A stretch of 41,710 nt of DNA from a virus, in the IMG/VR virus record IMGVR_UViG_3300003319_000206, positions 1-41,710 of that record. The stretch is one strand, 5' to 3'. The position numbers and the translations under genes are program-made. Below the pieces are notes generated by a model. It had not been told where the DNA came from and did no database searches. It saw only the letters and a list, made by a program, of their open reading frames with translations. The first letter of the stretch is position 1; each line of letters opens with the position of its first letter. Shown here one piece after another: positions 24,474-30,945 of the stretch.

Positions 24474-24710
24474 TTAGAAAAGTCCGCCGTAGTTCGTGAT
24501 GAAACGCGCGCACTCGATGACGGTTTCGAGTTTCTCATTTCGTGGCACTGAAGCCTTCACGAGTCCGGGCACGTCGATAATCTCGACATCCTTGGGCTGC
24601 GGCTTGGGTGGCGCTGGCGGCTCGCGCAGCTTCCGCTCGTAGGCCGCCTGCGCTTCGATGGCCTTCATGCGCCGCCTCAGTCGTTTCCGCTGCTTCTTGT
24701 CTTCGCTCAT
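24474..24710 (-). CDS. Small charged protein of unknown function
   Basis: The start at ATG 24710 is chosen because GGAGGAG stands just upstream and the ATG overlaps the stop of the 39-residue ORF (ATGA); a start nine codons earlier is possible but has no site. The 78-residue product has a very basic N-terminal helix (KKQRKRLRRRMKAIEAQ), a Pro-rich linker (PPAPPKPQPKD) and a C-terminal helix. Function unknown. Confidence 0.6.
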   Translation of the reverse strand: MSEDKKQRKRLRRRMKAIEAQAAYERKLREPPAPPKPQPKDVEIIDVPGLVKASVPRNEKLETVIECARFITNYGGLF

Positions 24711-24826
24711 CCTCTCCTCCAACTCTGCTCTTTCCATCTCTGCACGCGCTTTCCGCTGCGGCGGTGTGGCAGGGGCTCTGATTCTGCGTACTGAATGCGC
24801 GGCGCGATGAACCCGCGAATCCGCAT
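24707..24826 (-). CDS. Micro-ORF, 39 residues
   Basis: An ATG at 24826, four bases after the preceding stop, opens a 39-codon frame ending in TGA that overlaps the next ATG (ATGA). The product is basic and Arg-rich with Trp residues near its end. It lies exactly in the gap between two likely genes and is not long enough to judge by composition. Support is positional only. Confidence 0.4.
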   Translation of the reverse strand: MRIRGFIAPRIQYAESEPLPHRRSGKRVQRWKEQSWRRG

Positions 24827-24830
24827 CGGC

Positions 24831-25019
24831 TCAGCAAGCGGAATCGACGCTGTAAGGCACGAGCGGCCCGCTGGTCGGCAGCGCCAGGTTCATCGTCCAC
24901 AGGCCGCGACGACGCAAGGGCTCGCGGTCTTGTGTGGCCAGGGCTGCAACCGTGCGCCCCTCGATGCACCGCTCTCCTCGGGTTCCGAACCACGGCCGGG
25001 CGCGCGATCGGGTGCTCAT
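24831..25019 (-). CDS. Small protein of unknown function
   Basis: ATG at 25019 overlaps the stop of the zinc-ribbon gene (ATGA). The 62-residue product has a basic N-terminus and a hydrophobic C-terminal part (TMNLALPTSGPLVPYSVDSA) ending in Cys. No known motif. Frames that extend further upstream are shadows of the Cys-rich gene at 25016-25216. Confidence 0.5.
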   Translation of the reverse strand: MSTRSRARPWFGTRGERCIEGRTVAALATQDREPLRRRGLWTMNLALPTSGPLVPYSVDSAC

Positions 25020-25216
25020 CGCTTTACCGCACCCGGCAGGTAGTGGAACCTCGCGCGACATGCCGAATCGCAGAAGGCAGCACGGGCGCTGCGCTTCAGT
25101 CGTCGATGCGTGGTGCATCGCCCGGCTTTGCAGTCCGCGCACCAGTCGATAGGATCAAGCTCGGCTCCGCACTGGCCGCACCGTCGGTCATCGGCTACAT
25201 AGGGCCGCTTGCCCAC
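25016..25216 (-). CDS. Zinc-ribbon protein
   Basis: GTG start at 25216 with a GGAAGGAG site eight bases upstream. The 66-residue product has seven Cys (13, 16, 26, 29, 34, 49, 53), including CGQC and CADC pairs, and a terminal FCDSACRARFHYL that resembles the FCSxxCR zinc-binding motif of small phage and YacG-like proteins. It most likely binds zinc and perhaps nucleic acid or a host enzyme. The target is unknown. Confidence 0.65.
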   Translation of the reverse strand: MGKRPYVADDRRCGQCGAELDPIDWCADCKAGRCTTHRRLKRSARAAFCDSACRARFHYLPGAVKR

Positions 25217-25219
25217 GCC

Positions 25220-25651
25220 CTACTCCTTCCGCTCGGGGGCCAGGGTCGAGACTTTGTAACTGGCGAGGAGCACGCGACAGATCGCATCGGGGAGGTTGGC
25301 CGAGTCAACGCCACAGACCGTCTGAACATCGCCAGCCGATCCGATGGTGGTCAGCGAGCATGTTACTGCGGCTGCGTCCTTTTTCGTAAAGAACCGGCGT
25401 CCGGTTTGGATCAGGAAGGACTTCATTCCTTCGCAGCAGTCGGAGACTACGTGATGCCTTCCTTCTCGACGGTAATAGGCAGTCGCGCGGTCGCCGCTGT
25501 CCAGGTAAAGCGCCACGCTGTACCACTCCCCATCGGTCAGCCGGTGCCAACATCCGCCCTCGAAGTAGAGCACCCGACCGACCGGGGCCTTGTTCATCTT
25601 GGCGGCCCCTGCTCTAGCGAGCGCCCCGTTCAAATACGTCTCGATATCCAT
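25220..25651 (-). CDS. Protein of unknown function
   Basis: ATG at 25651 with a GGAGGACGAGG site; the 28 residues before it in frame have no site. The 143-residue product has a compact mixed structure with HRLTDGEWYSVALYLDSGDR and a basic YYRREGRHHVVSDCC segment. No family is recognised. The stop is followed three bases later by the GTG of the zinc-ribbon gene. Confidence 0.6.
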   Translation of the reverse strand: MDIETYLNGALARAGAAKMNKAPVGRVLYFEGGCWHRLTDGEWYSVALYLDSGDRATAYYRREGRHHVVSDCCEGMKSFLIQTGRRFFTKKDAAAVTCSLTTIGSAGDVQTVCGVDSANLPDAICRVLLASYKVSTLAPERKE

Positions 25652-25664
25652 CCTCGTCCTCCGG

Positions 25665-26273
25665 CTAGGCGGCTTTCGTGGTGAGTCGTGCGATCCATTC
25701 AGCAGTGGCCAGGAACATCTCTTCGCCGCGCTCATCGTCGAAGTACCACCAGCCGCCGCACTTCTCGTGTAGGTCGCGTAGTCGCCCGATCTCTTCGTGC
25801 GTGACCTCGCCCATTCCGAAGTGCCGAGAGTCGCCCTGCAGCATGCCCCAGAGCGTGCGCTCGAGTCCCGTCAACCACCCAGCGCAGTAATAGTCCTCGC
25901 TGATGCCGCTCATCAGGTCGCGCAGTGCTAGCGCACAAGCTCGGTCGAGCGACTTGGCCAGCGCCTTATCAAGCACCGCATTGGTCACTTGCTGCTTCTC
26001 TGCGAACTCTGCCTGATTGGCTGCGCGCTCGGCCTCTTCGGCAGGCTCGCACTTCTTGCAGACGAAACTGATACCCCGTGTGTTGATCTGCTTTCCGCAA
26101 CGCCTGCACTTGCAGCAGTCGTCGGCCTCTTCGCGGTAACTGTCAGCGAAAGATCGGACGTCGGCGCGGGTGTGCCGCACCATCTTGTGCGACCCAGCGC
26201 GGACTCGATTGCAGACGCCGCACGCATAAGCGAACACGGTGCCATCGGGCGCTGCCAGTGGAATCGCCTTCAT
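25665..26273 (-). CDS. Double zinc-ribbon protein
   Basis: The 202-residue product has CGVC (18-21) near the N-terminus, then CCKCRRC (53-59) and CKKC (72-75), which form at least one zinc ribbon. A helical C-terminal half contains CAGWLTGLERTLWGML and an acidic end. A GAGGAGAGAGC site precedes ATG at 26273. Upstream of that site lies one copy of an 18-bp direct repeat that also occurs before the methylase gene. Function unknown; nucleic-acid binding is possible. Confidence 0.65.
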   Translation of the reverse strand: MKAIPLAAPDGTVFAYACGVCNRVRAGSHKMVRHTRADVRSFADSYREEADDCCKCRRCGKQINTRGISFVCKKCEPAEEAERAANQAEFAEKQQVTNAVLDKALAKSLDRACALALRDLMSGISEDYYCAGWLTGLERTLWGMLQGDSRHFGMGEVTHEEIGRLRDLHEKCGGWWYFDDERGEEMFLATAEWIARLTTKAA

Positions 26274-26291
26274 GCTCTCTCCTCATGAGCC

Positions 26292-26309
26292 CGCTTCGAC
26301 GGCGGACTC
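26292..26309. repeat. 18-bp direct repeat, downstream copy
   Basis: The sequence CGCTTCGACGGCGGACTC on the plus strand is identical to the copy at 27049-27066. This copy stands three bases after the methylase stop codon and just upstream of the ribosome site of the zinc-ribbon gene at 25665-26273. Confidence 0.8.
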
Positions 26310-26312
26310 TTT

Positions 26313-27038
26313 TTATGCTGCGAGCGTCAGCTCGAGCTGTTTCGGTTCTCGACGAATCCAGACAACTTCCTCTGACCATGCCGTTGCGTGGTTCGCCTTG
26401 ATGCGACGGAAGGGGACGAACGGCATCCAGTCGGCTCCGGCTTGCTCGCAGACGATGACAAGCCCACGACGGCGCTGCGACCATCGACCAATCTGCTGAT
26501 AGTCGAGCCCCTTATGTCCGCCGCGATAGCGCCGGCCGCACGTTCCTGCGTATGGCGGATCGATGAACCACGTCGCGCAATGGTCGCCACTATCAAAGCA
26601 AGAGCCCTCGACGATGCGCCAGTGACGGATCCGTTCGACCTGCGCCGCGATCCTTTGCCGAATGGCCTCGCCCCAAAATTGATCGGGATACAGGCCGGTG
26701 CGACACCATGCCGATGGCGAGTCCTTCGGCGTCGCGCTTCCCTTGTTCAGCCAAAACCCGACCAACCAGCGCGCTTCCTGAGGTAGGGCGGAAAGCTCGT
26801 CGATGTGCTTGCGCACGTCCGGGATCGCCAAAACCTCGCCAGGCTTCACGCGGATCAGGTACTGCCACACGTCCACGATCACCGGGTCGCGGTCGATGAG
26901 CAGCACCCGCCGATCGGCGTAGCGGGTCGCATAGCCCGCGCTGCCGGCGAAAGGCTCGATAATAAAATCGTGCTCTGGTGCCGGGTAGCTAGGCACCGTA
27001 CGCCATTTCGATCCGAAGAATGGGAAGAACGGTTTCAT
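26313..27038 (-). CDS. DNA adenine N6-methyltransferase, Dam/D12 class
   Basis: The 241-residue product has the class motifs in order: FFGSKWR near the N-terminus, FIIEPFAGSAGYA (25-37, AdoMet binding, FxGxG-like), LLIDRDP and the catalytic DPPY (160-163). The enzyme would transfer a methyl group to adenine N6 in a short DNA target, protecting phage DNA from host restriction or changing gene control; the target is not readable. ATG at 27038 with an AGAGAAAGAG site is chosen over an ATG 21 codons earlier. The gene is bracketed by 18-bp direct repeats, suggesting that it came in as a cassette. Confidence 0.85.
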   Translation of the reverse strand: MKPFFPFFGSKWRTVPSYPAPEHDFIIEPFAGSAGYATRYADRRVLLIDRDPVIVDVWQYLIRVKPGEVLAIPDVRKHIDELSALPQEARWLVGFWLNKGSATPKDSPSAWCRTGLYPDQFWGEAIRQRIAAQVERIRHWRIVEGSCFDSGDHCATWFIDPPYAGTCGRRYRGGHKGLDYQQIGRWSQRRRGLVIVCEQAGADWMPFVPFRRIKANHATAWSEEVVWIRREPKQLELTLAA

Positions 27039-27048
27039 CTCTTTCTCT

Positions 27049-27066
27049 CGCTTCGACGGCGGACTC
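27049..27066. repeat. 18-bp direct repeat, upstream copy
   Basis: Identical to 26292-26309 and placed just upstream of the methylase ribosome site. The two copies bracket the methylase coding sequence, with a repeat unit of 757 bp. Confidence 0.8.
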
Positions 27067-27077
27067 GGCGGTGGTTG

Positions 27078-27117
27078 TGTCCCCAGGCTCGGCGACGGCA
27101 CGGACGCCTTGGGGACA
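27078..27117 (-). terminator. Stem-loop downstream of integrase remnant
   Basis: On the minus strand TGTCCCCAAGGC (27117-27106) pairs with GCCTGGGGACA (27088-27078), with one bulged base, around a 17-base loop. It lies between the integrase remnant and the methylase. No T-run follows, so termination is uncertain; it may be a remnant of an att or terminator region of the former integrase gene. Confidence 0.45.
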
Positions 27118-27133
27118 TTACATCAGACGGAGT

Positions 27134-27154
27134 CCCAGTTCATGGAGAACTGGG
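27134..27154. repeat. Perfect small inverted repeat
   Basis: CCCAGTTC and GAACTGGG form a perfect 8-bp palindromic stem around five bases, about 75 bases after the integrase remnant stop. It could be a protein-binding site or a short mRNA hairpin. Confidence 0.5.
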
Positions 27155-27229
27155 CTTGATTCTGTTTCCTTGCTTTTTCCCGTCGAGAGTCCATGGCGGG
27201 CTCAGCAGCGGGGACACGCCGGGGACACG

Positions 27230-27511
27230 CTACTTCCTGCCGCCGACCAGCACTCCGAGTCGGTGCTTTTGCTTCGCTGATTCGATGGCCTCGGCCTTGG
27301 CGTAGTGCGCCGCCGTAACCTCGAACGAGGCATGGCCGAGCGCGGCCGCAACGGCATGCGTGAGGGCCCCTGAATCGACTGCGATTGTCGCCCACTGTCC
27401 GCGCAGCGAGTGCATGCAGATCGGCGCCACGCCCGCCGCCTTGCAGTACTTCTCGATCTGATGCCCAGCCCATCGCCTGCTCGGCCGCTCCCCATCTGCC
27501 ATGCGTCTCAC
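27230..27511 (-). pseudogene. C-terminal remnant of a tyrosine integrase
   Basis: About 93 codons encode the C-terminal catalytic part of a tyrosine recombinase: MHSLRG (His34, Arg37), GHASFEV (His60) and AAHYAKAE with the nucleophile Tyr70. The N-terminal DNA-binding domain and the first catalytic Arg are absent, and two stops (TGATGA) close the frame just upstream. A second frame with a good ribosome site (27659 leftward, starting MSEPSFMSKSQVEKRRRWKE) overlaps it out of frame. It is therefore a broken gene and no complete integrase is in this window. The phage lineage was once temperate or exchanged DNA with an integrative element. Confidence 0.7.
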
Positions 27512-27519
27512 TGCGCGTC

Positions 27520-27659
27520 GCCGTCCAGACTCCGGCGACCTGAGTGGCTGTCATCATCGGCCGGATGACGCGCGGGCGCTTGTGCATTGCCGCGTAGTAT
27601 TCTTTCCAGCGCCGACGTTTCTCGACCTGGGACTTCGACATGAAGGATGGCTCGCTCAT
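27520..27659 (-). CDS. Possible truncated small basic protein before integrase remnant
   Basis: ATG at 27659 has an excellent GGAGAGAGC site. The first 45 residues (with EKRRRWKEYYAAM and KRPRVIRPMMTATQVAG) look like a natural basic protein. The frame then continues to 27123 out of phase across the integrase remnant, giving Arg/Gly-rich sequence that looks non-coding. The end given here is approximate and marks the part that looks genuine. It may be a gene fused or truncated by the event that broke the integrase. Confidence 0.35.
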
Positions 27660-27699
27660 GCTCTCTCCTGTCCTCCCGTTGCCGGGACGACGATGGGAT

Positions 27700-28785
27700 T
27701 TAGGCGGCGTCTTCTGCGCGCACTTCTCGCAGGTGGTGTTCGGTGTTTTCTTCTACGGCACCGGCTGCGGCTAGTCGCGTCATCAGGACGTTCAGGCCAG
27801 CCTTCCCGAGAAGTTTCTTAAGTGACGCCTTGTTAACGGAGCAGGCCTCATCGGTCTTGTCTCCGAGGGCCTCGCGCAACACGGGAAGTCCGACCTTGCC
27901 ATCAATCCGCGTCTTGTCGACATCGACGATCGCGAGCTGCTTGCCGTTCGGCAGCGGGATGGGCGCGACCGCAGCGCAGCGCTTCAACTCAGCACGCAGC
28001 CGCTTCATGGCATCCTCGGCGCGCCCCAGGAAAGCCCAGGCGCCAGCCGGATCGGCGGCGACCATCTCGGCGATCCGCTCCTCTTCGCTGAGCGCCTCGG
28101 CTATGCGGCGCACCATGGCAGTGGTGGCCGGGCAGGCAGGCGCAGCAGCGCAGTTCGTGCAGTGCTCACCCGGGAAGACGTCGGGCAACTCCTGCTCTTT
28201 GGCCTGCTCATAACGCTCGTAAATTCTGGCGATGCGCTCATGCGCCGCAGCCAAGTCGAGCGCGCCCAGCTCTACTGAATCAGGACGCAGCCGCTCGCCA
28301 TCGACTCGAAGATGCCCCACGGTCACGCGCATCCAGTCGAATGTGCGCGCCGCGTATAGCCCGAGCGCCAACAACTGCAGCGAGTCGGCGGCGCGTCCCG
28401 GTCGACCGGTCTTGTAGTCCCAGACCGATTGATCATGCACGGACAGAACGTCGGCCGTGCCGCATGCGACCCCGGGGATTTGTGGATAGTCGCGCCGATC
28501 GATCCGAATCGTCCATCCCCTGCGCTCTGCCAAGTCATAGCAGAGGGGCTCTTCGCGCAGCCCTCGCGGCAGAGCGGCCGGGTCAAGCTCTGAGCAGAGC
28601 TCGCGGAAGTCCTCCGACAGTTGCGCCAGCGCCGCTTCTTTGCCGACGCGCGGCGCGAGCTCGAGATAGCGATGCACCGCTGAGCCCTTCGCCTGTACAT
28701 CGCTCGTCTCGCGAACCTGTGGCAGGACGTGCGAGGCGGGACACTTCTCGGCCAACCAGAGGGACGATGCGGTGGGGCGCGGCAT
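27700..28785 (-). CDS. RecB/Cas4-like PD-(D/E)xK exonuclease with Fe-S cluster Cys
   Basis: The 361-residue product shows GTADVLSV (Asp112), VWDYKTG (Asp123, Lys125) and QLLALGLY (Gln137 to Tyr144), the PD-(D/E)xK nuclease core and the RecB-type QxxxY-like motif. Cys15 together with C209-x2-C212-x5-C218 matches the four-Cys iron-sulphur site of AddB and Cas4 nucleases. It would degrade one strand at double-strand ends to provide ssDNA for the adjacent RecT annealase. A C-terminal extension of about 140 residues follows. It starts three bases after the recT stop. Phage pairs of this type replace RecE. Confidence 0.82.
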   Translation of the reverse strand: MPRPTASSLWLAEKCPASHVLPQVRETSDVQAKGSAVHRYLELAPRVGKEAALAQLSEDFRELCSELDPAALPRGLREEPLCYDLAERRGWTIRIDRRDYPQIPGVACGTADVLSVHDQSVWDYKTGRPGRAADSLQLLALGLYAARTFDWMRVTVGHLRVDGERLRPDSVELGALDLAAAHERIARIYERYEQAKEQELPDVFPGEHCTNCAAAPACPATTAMVRRIAEALSEEERIAEMVAADPAGAWAFLGRAEDAMKRLRAELKRCAAVAPIPLPNGKQLAIVDVDKTRIDGKVGLPVLREALGDKTDEACSVNKASLKKLLGKAGLNVLMTRLAAAGAVEENTEHHLREVRAEDAA

Positions 28786-28787
28786 GG

Positions 28788-29816
28788 CTAGGATTTCTTT
28801 CCGCGCAGGCGATCTGAGTTGGCGATGTAGGCGCGATTCAGATCCTGAGTGCGCATCTCAGACGGGATCTTGCTGGCCACCTCATCAAGTGCGCTCAGGG
28901 TGTCGCACTCGGCGAAGGCGGCGACGATGCGGCCAATCTCATCATCGCTGACCGGCGGCAGCGCTCCCAGATCAGAGCCGTCCAGGGTTCCGGTCAATGG
29001 GCCCTCGTAAGGCGCGCCATCGATGCTGACCAGATCAGACACGCTGGCCTGCTCTCGGGAGTCCATATCATCGAGTTCGATCGCTCGCTCCAGCCGCTCG
29101 TCATTGCCCTTGGGAACGAGTTTCAGGGCGTGGCGGATGGCAGTTTTTTTCCACATCTCCGCCTCATGCAGAACCCAGGGCGAGTCTTTGCGTGGCTTGC
29201 CATCGCGATCAAGATAGGACTTGCTGACCGCCCGCCGCGCCAGCACTTCGGTCTTGTCGAGCACCTCGCCAAACACCAGACCATGCGGCGTCTTGTTTAG
29301 GCAGTAGGCATAGACAAGCGCGCCGCGCTGCGGGCCGCGTCGATGGAACTTGACCGGCGGAAAACCGGCCAAGTCATAGTCAAACGCGTCGCCCTCATAG
29401 ACGGCGTGCGCCTGGGAGACGATACCCGCTGCGTCGTGGGCCAGTTTGACGAAGCCCTGATATCCGATGATGAGCTGCGCCTCGACGACCTTCGGCCACG
29501 GATCGCCGCGTCGGGCAGGCGGCTTGCTGTTCGCGAACGGGACGAGCCACGCATGGCCGAGTGCGGTGTTCGGAGCCAACCCGATCTGCGCAGCCAAGCA
29601 GAGCGAGGAGAGGACGCTCTGTGGCGTGCACTTCGCAAGATAATCGTTCTGGGTGCATGCCTGCAGGAAGATGCGGATCAACTGATCCGCGTTCCTGTTC
29701 ATGCTGGCTGCCATCTGTTTCTGTAGCCATCCCTGGAAAGCCGGCTTCATGAGCTCGACCTTCAGGATGTCAACGGGCCGCGCATCTTTCTTCTCGATTG
29801 CCGTGTTCGTTCCCAT
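28788..29816 (-). CDS. recT: RecT-family single-strand annealing protein
   Basis: The 342-residue product has the RecT core in order: FQGWLQKQM (about 28-36), LAAQIGLAPNTALGHAWLVP (about 73-92), IGYQGFVKLAHDAAGIV, KFHRRGPQRGALVYAY, and MWKKTAIRHALKLVPKG (about 222-238). It anneals complementary ssDNA during recombination and replication repair. A GGGAGG site precedes ATG at 29816. The nuclease partner is encoded immediately downstream. About 90 C-terminal residues are acidic and less conserved in character. Confidence 0.88.
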   Translation of the reverse strand: MGTNTAIEKKDARPVDILKVELMKPAFQGWLQKQMAASMNRNADQLIRIFLQACTQNDYLAKCTPQSVLSSLCLAAQIGLAPNTALGHAWLVPFANSKPPARRGDPWPKVVEAQLIIGYQGFVKLAHDAAGIVSQAHAVYEGDAFDYDLAGFPPVKFHRRGPQRGALVYAYCLNKTPHGLVFGEVLDKTEVLARRAVSKSYLDRDGKPRKDSPWVLHEAEMWKKTAIRHALKLVPKGNDERLERAIELDDMDSREQASVSDLVSIDGAPYEGPLTGTLDGSDLGALPPVSDDEIGRIVAAFAECDTLSALDEVASKIPSEMRTQDLNRAYIANSDRLRGKKS

Positions 29817-29840
29817 GAATCCTCCCTTGTCCGCTTGGGG

Positions 29841-30119
29841 TTATTCGTCTTCGCCCTGGACCAGCTCTTCGATGTCCTCAGCCGTCGGCACCTGCCAGTT
29901 CAGGATCTTTCCGCTCTCCAGATCGATCGTGAGCTCGACGTAATCGCCATGGTGATTGCCAGGCATGAAATCGGGCACTTGGCCGTCGTAGTCATCGCCG
30001 ATCTGCTTGCCATCCTGGTCGTGCACTGATGCACCAAAACTGTCACAGCACTTCGCCGTGATTCGGATCGTCTTAGCCTCAACCTCGACGCGCTTCTGAA
30101 GCCCCATCTTGATTCCCAT
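29841..30119 (-). CDS. Small acidic protein upstream of recT
   Basis: ATG at 30119 with an AAGGAGAAG site; the longer frame upstream runs through the tRNA-like region and starts with TTG, so it is rejected. The 92-residue product has beta strands (RVEVEAKTIRITAKCCDSFG, DYVELTIDLESGKILNWQVP) and an acidic end. It resembles many small phage early proteins, but I cannot name a family. Confidence 0.65.
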   Translation of the reverse strand: MGIKMGLQKRVEVEAKTIRITAKCCDSFGASVHDQDGKQIGDDYDGQVPDFMPGNHHGDYVELTIDLESGKILNWQVPTAEDIEELVQGEDE

Positions 30120-30216
30120 TGTTCTTCTCCTTCTCTTGAAAGGCAGAGGCGCCCGGCTCCAAGTCCGAGTCCGCGCGACACGATTGCAAAACGCGCGGCG
30201 CAGAATTGCCGCCTCT

Positions 30217-30313
30217 TGGTCAGAGCGGGGGGATTCGAACCCACCACGCACAGGGTCATCGGCCGTGCTGACCGCGCCGACAACGCTTGCGAAGCCCGGT
30301 CCTTCGCTCTGAC
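30217..30313 (-). other. tRNA-like element with T-arm, acceptor stem and encoded CCA
   Basis: Reading the minus strand, GTGGG-TTCGAAT-CCCCC forms a T-arm with one mismatch, then CGCTCTG, A and CCA end the element at 30217. CAGAGCG at 30311-30305 pairs perfectly with CGCTCTG (the stem extends to nine pairs). The interior (about 77 bases) has a GGTCA/TGACC hairpin but no normal D-arm and no seven-base anticodon loop. It may be a degenerate tRNA, part of a longer interrupted tRNA, or a tRNA-derived att core. It is not a normal tRNA gene. Confidence 0.45.
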
Positions 30314-30340
30314 GCACCGGCAAACATCCCGCCCCGGTGC
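30314..30340. repeat. Perfect 7-bp inverted repeat
   Basis: GCACCGG (30314-30320) and CCGGTGC (30334-30340) flank 13 bases and directly abut the tRNA-like element. They could form a hairpin in the early mRNA or separate two tRNA-like segments. Confidence 0.5.
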
Positions 30341-30375
30341 TGGCTGAGGTACTCCTACCGCTGAGCTACGCCCCA
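30341..30375 (-). other. tRNA 5'-half-like segment with canonical D-arm
   Basis: On the minus strand, TGGGGCG at 30375-30369 is followed by TA and GCTC-AGCGGTAG-GAGT, a textbook tRNA start: acceptor strand, U8, A9 and D-arm. No T-arm follows within a normal distance. TGGGGCG can also pair, with wobbles, with the CGCTCTG acceptor strand of the neighbouring element about 145 bases away, which would suit an interrupted or decayed tRNA. Confidence 0.35.
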
Positions 30376-30505
30376 GGTGCGGCTACTTGACCAGGACCAG
30401 CGCCGACAGAAACGGGGTGTACTTCTTCGGCTTGTTGGGCTGGCCGGTGCGCCGGTTCACGCTGGTCACGGTCACGTCGGCCTGCTTCGAAGCGTGCTTA
30501 TCCGC

Positions 30506-30533
30506 TTGACACCCAAGAAATCGTGACTATGCT
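30506..30533 (+). promoter_or_regulatory. Promoter of the IS, overlapping its left end
   Basis: TTGACA (30506-30511) begins inside the left inverted repeat and TATGCT (30528-30533) lies 16 bases further. A perfect inverted repeat ACCCAAG/CTTGGGT (30511-30517 and 30532-30538) straddles the spacer and the -10, and could be an operator or mRNA hairpin that limits transposase expression. Confidence 0.45.
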
Positions 30534-30556
30534 TGGGTTCAAAGGAGATTGAAGCC

Positions 30557-30742
30557 ATGAGCCGAGTAGCCATCGCCGTCCCGAAAAGCTGGGAGTTGTT
30601 TTGTCCGAAGTGCGACGAGATTCTAGCCAGTCCGTCAGGAAGCCACTTCTGGCTGTCCGAGGACTTCCAGCGCGTAAACCATATGCGCTGCGAGTGTGGC
30701 GAAGGTGTCAAGGTGCCAGCGCGGCTCAAGGTGCAATCATGA
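30557..30742 (+). CDS. IS passenger protein 1, zinc-ribbon-like
   Basis: ATG at 30557 follows AAAGGAG. The 61-residue product has FCPKCDE (CPKC, about 18-21) and MRCECGEG (CEC, about 45-47), spaced as in a small zinc ribbon, with a basic C-terminus. Its stop overlaps the second passenger start in ATGA. It lies between the left end of the IS and the transposase. I know no transposition function for it. Confidence 0.65.
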   Translation: MSRVAIAVPKSWELFCPKCDEILASPSGSHFWLSEDFQRVNHMRCECGEGVKVPARLKVQS

Positions 30743-30945
30743 GCCATAAGATCGAGTGCGAAAATTGCCAAGGTCGCGGCGAAACCGAGGCTGAGCATGT
30801 TGAGCAGTGTGAGGTAGGCACCGAAGGTGGCTGCGAAATTTGCATCCGCAACGACGAGGGATGCCCGGAATGTCGCGGCTATGGCGAAGTCGATTGCGAC
30901 GTTGATGATTGCGGCGAGTGCGGAGAAGAGGAGGAGGCTGCATAG
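30739..30945 (+). CDS. IS passenger protein 2, DnaJ-type Cys-rich
   Basis: The 68-residue acidic product has CENCQGRGE (CxxCxGxG, about 7-14) and CPECRGYGE (about 42-49) plus further Cys pairs, the pattern of DnaJ-type zinc fingers. It starts with an ATGA overlap and ends immediately before the transposase ATG, so all three genes are probably translated together. Function unknown; it could be a chaperone-like or DNA-binding helper. Confidence 0.65.
   Translation: MSHKIECENCQGRGETEAEHVEQCEVGTEGGCEICIRNDEGCPECRGYGEVDCDVDDCGECGEEEEAA

Noticed and set aside
30120-30323. N-terminal extension of the small gene before recT
   Set aside because: It begins with TTG inside the hairpin next to the tRNA-like element, while a strong ribosome site stands before ATG 30119.
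30217-30375. Two complete ordinary tRNA genes
   Set aside because: Neither segment gives a complete cloverleaf: one lacks the D-arm and anticodon loop, the other lacks the T-arm.
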